DNA of 11,167 nt. Origin: a bacterium. Lineage in GTDB: Bacteria; Zixibacteria; MSB-5A5; GN15; FEB-12. Shown piece after piece: positions 6,635-11,167 of the stretch. Positions within the stretch are counted from its first letter, which is position 1, and each line of letters begins with the position of its first letter. A model generated the notes under the pieces. The model was not told the origin of the DNA, made no database searches, and saw only the letters and a list, made by a program, of their open reading frames with translations. Both the position numbers and the translations under genes were made by a program. The stretch is from assembly GCA_030668045.1 (NCBI GenBank), contig DAOUUR010000034.1:1-11167 (forward strand). Reading direction: 5' to 3'.

Positions 6635-8794
6635 GTGAAGAAGTTCATCTTGGAAAACAAATGGCCGCTGATAATCGGTGGCATCGCCGTTCTACTACGA
6701 CTGGTTTATCTCATTGAATTGAGTCAGTGGCCTCAGTTTGCGGTGCCGATGATTGATGAAAAATGGCACTGGGAATGGGCTCACGAGATTATGCAGAGTT
6801 CATTCTGGGGGGAACAGTCCTGGTTTCGGGCACCACTCTATCCATACTTTTTGGCTTTTCTGGCTGCTGTCACCGGTAGCTCGATCTTCTGGTCTAAACT
6901 GCTGCAAACGCTGCTGTGTGTCGGGACAATTTTCTTCACCTACCGCCTGGCCAATCATCTCTTCAGCCGCACAGTCGCCATTGTCGCCGGGCTTATCTAT
7001 GCAGTTTACGGCACGCTGATCTTCTATGAAACGATGTTCCTTATCCCAGTACTGTTTCTCTTTTTCGTTGTCTGGGGGATGTATCGCTTTGTAGTCTATT
7101 TCGACTCGAAAGTAACCGTAACGTGGCTTCTTACCGGCGCGATTTTCGGACTGGCGGCAATTGCGCGTCCCAATGTCCTGCTGGTGATTCCATTCTTGAT
7201 CTTGTGGAAACTGATTCGCAGCGACCGTGGCACAGCACTCGGGCGACGTCTCATCATGCCGGTCATCATGCTTTGCGGCGCACTGGCGGTAGTGGCTCCG
7301 GTCACTATTCGGAATCTGATCGTCACCGGAGATTTTGTTCTGATCTCTTCGCAGGGCGGCATCAACCTTTATCTGGGCAACAATCCTAACGCTGACGGAT
7401 TGACAATGCTTATGCCTGAAGTTGATCTCGACGAGTCAGTAAGCTGGCGACAATTCGGCGTACAGACAAAAGCGGCAGCCGAACAAGAAACAGGCCGATC
7501 AATGACCGATGCTGAGCTCTCCGCGTTCTGGACTTCGCGAGCGGTGGACTTCATAGCCGCGAACCCTTCGCACTTTCTCGAATTGGTCTGGAAAAAATGC
7601 GTCTACCTTGTCAATGGTTTCGAGAACAGCGACAACGTCGACATCTACTATCAGCGTACCAAGTCAGCGCTCTTCTCGGCTCTCGTCTGGTACAAATTGA
7701 TCTACTTCCCGTTCGGATTGCTGCTACCATTATTTCTACTCGGAGCGTATCTCTATCGACGCAACTGGATCAAACTGGCGCCGCTCTATATCTTTCTCAT
7801 CGCCTATACGCCATCGATTGTACTCTTCCTGGTAACAGCGCGGCATCGGTTGTCGTTGTTACCATTCCTGATGATTCTGGCAGCGGCCGGAATCGTGAAA
7901 CTCCGCGATATTGTCGCCCAAAGAAAATGTCTGCTCCTGATTGCACCTATTGCATTGCTTGTAATCTCTCTTGTTGTTCTCAACGGTCGATACTACGACT
8001 CAGGCTATCTGGGAGAAAGTTTCCAGATTCACTTCAACCAGGGTATCGCAAACGAACAACTGGGCGATCTGGCCGGAGCTGAACGCGAGTACGAACTGGC
8101 CGTTTCCTCTTTTCCGTATTCAGCACCGATTCTCAACAATCTTGCCTTTGTGCAATATCGTCTCGGCAAGACTGTCGAAGCCGAGAACAATTATCTGCGA
8201 GCTATCGATGCGCAGCCAGATTATCCGGCCACCTATCACAACTATGCGGTTCTCGCTGTCGGCAATAACCTGCTGGACTCTGCGTTGGTGCTCTACCAAA
8301 TGGCGTTGCAGCGCTACGACACAGCCACCACCGCAACCGGTGACATGATCGCCACCCACCTTGGCATGGCTGACGCATTTGAACAGAGCCAGAGACCGGA
8401 CGGGGCCGCTCATTCGTATCGGCAGGCGATCTCGCTGGATGACTCGCGCGGTGATCTTCTGCTGCGATACTCCGCGTTCCTTGCCCGCCAAGGAGAGTAC
8501 CAAACCGCTGATTCCATGTTCGCAGCCGGGCAGTTGCTTGGCGAACCAACGGCGGGTAACTGGTTCAATTGGGGATTCTCGTTCATGTTGCGCAATCGAC
8601 CGGCCGACGGTATCGAAAAGATGCACCGGGCTCTCGCCGCTGATTCATCGACCTATCAGGCCAGCTACGCAATCGCAGCAGCCAGCCACCAACTCGGACA
8701 ACCTCGCGATACTGTCTTAAAGTATCTGGACCTTTGCTTTCGTTACCAGTCGAACTACGCCCCGGCGGTGAATCTCAGAAATCGATTGAAATAG
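6635..8794 (+). CDS. GT39-like membrane glycosyltransferase with C-terminal TPR domain
   Basis: A 719-residue protein in two parts. Residues about 1-450 resemble GT-C glycosyltransferases of the PMT/ArnT (GT39) type, which move a sugar from a lipid-phosphate carrier to an acceptor outside the cytoplasm. Evidence: a first helix near 10-28, an acidic pair Asp41-Glu42 in the first extracytoplasmic loop (VPMIDEKWHWEWA) where the family keeps its catalytic acid, FRAPLYPYFLAFL, IARPNVLLVIPFLIL, GGINLYLGNNPNADG and TARHRLSLLPFL, with about ten hydrophobic segments. Residues about 462-719 are soluble helical repeats of TPR type (NQGIANEQLGDLAGAEREYELAV; NNLAFVQYRLGKTVEAENNYLRAI and later units). As the catalytic loops are extracytoplasmic, the TPRs after the last helix could be too; this is topology inference. 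Start GTG 6635 has only a weak AGGG about 10 nt upstream. It follows the propeller gene by 12 nt. Sugar and acceptor are unknown. Confidence 0.88.
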   Translation: MKKFILENKWPLIIGGIAVLLRLVYLIELSQWPQFAVPMIDEKWHWEWAHEIMQSSFWGEQSWFRAPLYPYFLAFLAAVTGSSIFWSKLLQTLLCVGTIFFTYRLANHLFSRTVAIVAGLIYAVYGTLIFYETMFLIPVLFLFFVVWGMYRFVVYFDSKVTVTWLLTGAIFGLAAIARPNVLLVIPFLILWKLIRSDRGTALGRRLIMPVIMLCGALAVVAPVTIRNLIVTGDFVLISSQGGINLYLGNNPNADGLTMLMPEVDLDESVSWRQFGVQTKAAAEQETGRSMTDAELSAFWTSRAVDFIAANPSHFLELVWKKCVYLVNGFENSDNVDIYYQRTKSALFSALVWYKLIYFPFGLLLPLFLLGAYLYRRNWIKLAPLYIFLIAYTPSIVLFLVTARHRLSLLPFLMILAAAGIVKLRDIVAQRKCLLLIAPIALLVISLVVLNGRYYDSGYLGESFQIHFNQGIANEQLGDLAGAEREYELAVSSFPYSAPILNNLAFVQYRLGKTVEAENNYLRAIDAQPDYPATYHNYAVLAVGNNLLDSALVLYQMALQRYDTATTATGDMIATHLGMADAFEQSQRPDGAAHSYRQAISLDDSRGDLLLRYSAFLARQGEYQTADSMFAAGQLLGEPTAGNWFNWGFSFMLRNRPADGIEKMHRALAADSSTYQASYAIAAASHQLGQPRDTVLKYLDLCFRYQSNYAPAVNLRNRLK

Positions 8795-8802
8795 GAAAGT
8801 TG

Positions 8803-9804
8803 CTAGTACTTCTTGCGGCGTTCCACGAGATAGTTTGAGCCGGGGATTTTCTTGGTGGCTTTTTTCAGGTCGGCAAGCATCTTGGAAAGCTCACCGATAT
8901 GCTCAAACTTGCCGTTGGAATTGGGAATAACCGCAATTGAGATTGTCAGCAACGGAAACTGTTCGACTCTCCCCCGCCTGTCGGTTGCTGTGATGTACCC
9001 TCGTTCGCGATCTTCTTCTTCGTAACGCCACGGAATAATACTGTCGAACGTCTTGATAATGGCGGAACATACCTTATTGATAAGATCAATCGACACAATG
9101 TAGAGGAAATCATCGCCGGCAATATGTCCAACAAAACCACCTGGGCAGAGATCAAAGACAATATCCTTGATAATCCTAGCGGTCAGTTTAATAATGCGGT
9201 CGCCGTAGACATACCCGTAGTAATCGTTGTACGCTTTAAAATTGTCGAGGTCGGCGTAGCAAACGGCAAATTCTGTTCCCAGTTCAATCTGATGCGCAAT
9301 TTCGTGCTCGATAATCGACGCGCCTGGCAGACGCGTGGTCGAGTTGACGGCAAGGTCTCGGCGAGAACGTTCGATCACCTGCTGGATGCGAACTTTCTCC
9401 AGTTGATTGATCCAGGTTCCGTGGATCAAATCTTCGGCTCCGTTTTCGTATGCTGCAATAGCAAGACTGTCGGGTGGATCAGGATGATAGAGAATGGTCG
9501 GTATGATGGAGAGGAAAACGTTCTGCTTTATGGCCTGGACCATCTCAATCTCACTGAGCAAATCGTGACGACCGCCGATCAGTATCAAGTCAACCGGCCA
9601 CCGCTGGCAGATAGTCTGTAGCTCGTCAAAAGTATCGAACAGATGAAATGATGCCTGACGATCCCGGAAAAATTGACGCAGGTGGAAATCGAGATTGACA
9701 CCATTTTGCTTGACAGCAAAATGATAGGTGTTGCCAACCGGCTCAGCCAGACTTACCGGGCCCTGCCAGTTCTCGAGGATGGTACTTTTTGTGCTCTGCA
9801 ACAA
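8803..9804 (-). CDS. Degenerate receiver-GGDEF regulator
   Basis: About 333 residues. Residues about 27-128 have the layout of a CheY-like receiver (YHFAVKQ, then VDLILIGGRHD, IIPTILYHPD, AYENGAEDLI) but show no phospho-acceptor Asp at the end of the third strand, where GGRHD is found, so it is a pseudo-receiver. Residues about 155-310 form a GGDEF domain: TTRLPGASIIEHEI, CYADLDNFKAYNDYYGYVYGDRII and VGHIAGDDF. The signature is AGDDF (about 229-233) instead of GG[D/E]EF; the metal and base-contact residues in DLDNFKAYND are kept, and no RxxD inhibitory site precedes it. It could therefore be a weak diguanylate cyclase, a GTP sensor or an inactive scaffold. The start is uncertain: the frame is open to 9915 inside xer; TTG 9804 with GGGA five nt upstream is chosen, giving a 62-nt overlap with xer. 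It is the last gene of a comF-xer-GGDEF operon. Confidence 0.8.
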   Translation of the reverse strand: MLQSTKSTILENWQGPVSLAEPVGNTYHFAVKQNGVNLDFHLRQFFRDRQASFHLFDTFDELQTICQRWPVDLILIGGRHDLLSEIEMVQAIKQNVFLSIIPTILYHPDPPDSLAIAAYENGAEDLIHGTWINQLEKVRIQQVIERSRRDLAVNSTTRLPGASIIEHEIAHQIELGTEFAVCYADLDNFKAYNDYYGYVYGDRIIKLTARIIKDIVFDLCPGGFVGHIAGDDFLYIVSIDLINKVCSAIIKTFDSIIPWRYEEEDRERGYITATDRRGRVEQFPLLTISIAVIPNSNGKFEHIGELSKMLADLKKATKKIPGSNYLVERRKKY

Positions 9805-10654
9805 TGTAATCCCGATCAATTGTCGTATATATCTGCGTTGTAGATATATCGGCATGACCGAGCATTTCTTGCACCACGCGCAAATCGGCTCCACCTTCAA
9901 GCATATGGGTGGCAAAGGAATGCCTAAAAGTGTGGGGTGTCACCGGTTTGTTGATTCCGGCCTTCCCGACCCGCTTCTTGACAATTTTCCACAACCCGGT
10001 TCGTGAGAACCGACCGCCGGATCGCCCGCAGAAGAGAAAGTCTCCGGTTGTGCCCGACACTGGGTCCGGTTTTTTGGCCAGATAATCATCCAGAGCGCGC
10101 CGGGCAAACCCTCCCAGCGGCACCAGACGTTGTTTCTCGCCTTTGCCAGTGACACGTACAAATCCGGCTTCAAACTCAATCGACGATAGCATCAGGTCGA
10201 TTAATTCAGAAATCCGCAGACCACAACCGTAAAGAAGTTCCAGAATCGCCCGATCCCTCCGCCCCAGTTGCGTGTCGATCTCAACCGCATCAATGATAGT
10301 CGCCACTTCCCCCGGCGACAGATAGTGAGGATGATAGCGCGATATTCTGGGCGCCCGAAGTGTCCCGAACGGATTGGCTGCAACAACCGCCTTCCCGTTG
10401 AGATATTGAAAGAACTGTTTAAGGCTGGAAATCTTGCGGGCTATGGTACTCGGTTTTCTTCCGAGACTTTGAAGATGCTTAAGGTAGTGGCCTGCCTCTT
10501 TCAGACCGATCCGCTTCAGATCAATCTTCCCCAAACTCTTTGCGAATTCGTTCAGATCGCGACGGTACGATGATAGCGAATTGACCGAGAGCCCTCGCTC
10601 CAGTTTGAGGTACTGTAGATAATCTTCGATATGGAGATCAAGCGGTAGTTTCAT
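9743..10654 (-). CDS. xerD: XerC/XerD-type tyrosine recombinase
   Basis: A 303-residue site-specific recombinase of normal Xer length. Xer enzymes resolve chromosome dimers at dif sites, acting as DNA-bound tetramers. Residues 1-100 form the SAM-like core-binding domain (EDYLQYLKLERGLSVNSLSSYRRDL at 10-34, in the family pattern). The catalytic domain keeps the full set: Arg147 in GCGLRISEL, Lys171 in VTGKGEKQRLVPLG, His241 and Arg244 in HTFRHSFATH, His267 in LGHADISTTQIY, and the nucleophile Tyr276. Start ATG 10654 lies 2 nt after the comF stop, which suggests translational coupling. It is a housekeeping-like context, not an integrase context: no phage genes, att repeats or tRNA are seen. Whether it corresponds to XerC or XerD, or is the only Xer in this genome, cannot be decided here; the symbol is a best guess. 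Confidence 0.94.
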   Translation of the reverse strand: MKLPLDLHIEDYLQYLKLERGLSVNSLSSYRRDLNEFAKSLGKIDLKRIGLKEAGHYLKHLQSLGRKPSTIARKISSLKQFFQYLNGKAVVAANPFGTLRAPRISRYHPHYLSPGEVATIIDAVEIDTQLGRRDRAILELLYGCGLRISELIDLMLSSIEFEAGFVRVTGKGEKQRLVPLGGFARRALDDYLAKKPDPVSGTTGDFLFCGRSGGRFSRTGLWKIVKKRVGKAGINKPVTPHTFRHSFATHMLEGGADLRVVQEMLGHADISTTQIYTTIDRDYIVAEHKKYHPRELAGPGKSG

Positions 10655-10656
10655 AG

Positions 10657-11167
10657 TTACAATCCATGAGCGACTGAGATTGCCGCCACCGTTCGATAAC
10701 CCGCACCATCGAGAACTCTGCGGGCCTCCATCATTGTCGAGCCGGTAGTCACCACATCATCAACAAGGATGATCCGCTCAGCCGTCTCTGTAGATCGCGG
10801 TACGTGGAAAACACCCTGGATATTCTCTGCCCTCTTCTCAAACTTCTGATCAGCCTGAGGGCGACCTTTGACCGACCGCAACAAGATATCGTCGGCTACA
10901 TCAATATTGAGAAGCGGCGCCAGACGCTGTGCCAATACCTGCGCCTGGTTGTAGCCACGGGAATGTTCGCGTTCAGGATGCAAGGGAATCGGCACCAGCA
11001 AGGCTGCATCAAGCTCGGTAATACGGCTGCCAAACTGGGTAACCAACTCTTCGGCAAACATCGCTGCAATCGACCTGATCCCCTTGAACTTGAACTGGAT
11101 GATTAGGTCCCGCAGGGGTGCAGTGTAGTTGCCTAAAGCAAAGAGCGTTAGAGATTGCTCACGGCAC
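10657..11167 (-). CDS. comF: ComF-family phosphoribosyltransferase-like protein, 5' end missing
   Basis: The complement frame is open to the right edge, giving the last 169 residues. It begins in a CRE segment that fits the end of the N-terminal four-cysteine zinc motif of ComF/GntX proteins, followed by LGNYTAPLRDLIIQFKFKG, a strong ComF hallmark. An internal ATG at 11061 is therefore not the start. The rest is a type I phosphoribosyltransferase fold with VPLHPEREHSRGYNQAQ (as VPIPLHPER) and the PRPP loop VDDVVTTGST near the end. In competent bacteria ComF helps bring transformed single-stranded DNA through to recombination; many non-competent species carry homologues of unclear role. It is the first visible gene of the operon with xer 2 nt downstream. 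Family call secure; involvement in natural transformation here is unproven. Confidence 0.93.
   Translation of the reverse strand, partial: CREQSLTLFALGNYTAPLRDLIIQFKFKGIRSIAAMFAEELVTQFGSRITELDAALLVPIPLHPEREHSRGYNQAQVLAQRLAPLLNIDVADDILLRSVKGRPQADQKFEKRAENIQGVFHVPRSTETAERIILVDDVVTTGSTMMEARRVLDGAGYRTVAAISVAHGL

Noticed and set aside
9743..10654. Tyrosine recombinase as a sign of an integrative element
   Set aside because: Length, N-terminal domain and linkage to comF fit a housekeeping Xer; no att repeats, tRNA gene or phage/plasmid genes are seen.
10657..11061. ComF starting at ATG 11061
   Set aside because: The frame continues to the window edge with conserved ComF residues (NYTAPLRDLI), so this ATG is internal.
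1..11167. CRISPR array, tRNA, rRNA or insertion sequence
   Set aside because: No regularly spaced repeats, no cloverleaf or CCA-like ends, no transposase motifs or terminal inverted repeats were noticed by eye.

Overview
The window reads as a chromosomal segment of a free-living bacterium of moderate GC content, probably from the FCB group (Bacteroidetes and relatives) or a neighbouring candidate phylum such as Zixibacteria. The best clue is the secreted protein at 2265-3083. It ends in a Por/FlgD-like sorting domain with the motif QNYPNPFNPATNI and a terminal KKMMLLK tail, which is typical of type IX secretion cargo. The lineage is an inference. No rRNA, tRNA, CRISPR array, insertion sequence or phage gene is visible.

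Layout, left to right. A minus-strand MlaE-type ABC permease runs off the left edge. It is divergent from a plus-strand PP-loop ATPase fused to a C-terminal NFACT-R-like (DUF814) RNA-binding module, a likely tRNA sulfur-modification enzyme, which ends at a strong intrinsic terminator (1891-1921). A second strong terminator, pointing the other way (2180-2212), closes the minus-strand secreted cohesin-like/sorting-domain protein. That gene has a perfect sigma-70 type promoter (3242-3270) about 150 nt upstream of its start. A 0.5 kb AT-rich divergent intergenic region separates it from a plus-strand run of three genes: an OPT-family oligopeptide/metal-chelate transporter, an exported PD40-like beta-propeller protein of unknown role, and a GT39-like membrane glycosyltransferase with a C-terminal TPR domain. 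Converging on this run from the right is a compact minus-strand operon: a ComF-type phosphoribosyltransferase (cut by the right edge), a XerC/XerD tyrosine recombinase, and a pseudo-receiver/GGDEF protein whose 5' end overlaps xer.

How the genes relate. The left and middle parts concern the cell envelope and export: lipid-transport permease, secreted surface protein, peptide transporter, exported propeller and glycosyltransferase. The right operon couples DNA processing genes (comF, xer) with a degenerate cyclic-di-GMP-type regulator. One clear peculiarity is start-codon use: most genes begin with TTG or GTG, and two of these starts sit behind a near-perfect AGGAGG Shine-Dalgarno.

I did not find a clearly new defence or mobile system. 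The items most worth following up are the PP-loop/NFACT-R fusion, the degenerate REC-AGDDF regulator co-transcribed with comF and xer, the OPT/propeller/GT39-TPR cluster, and the regulated-looking promoter of the secreted protein.
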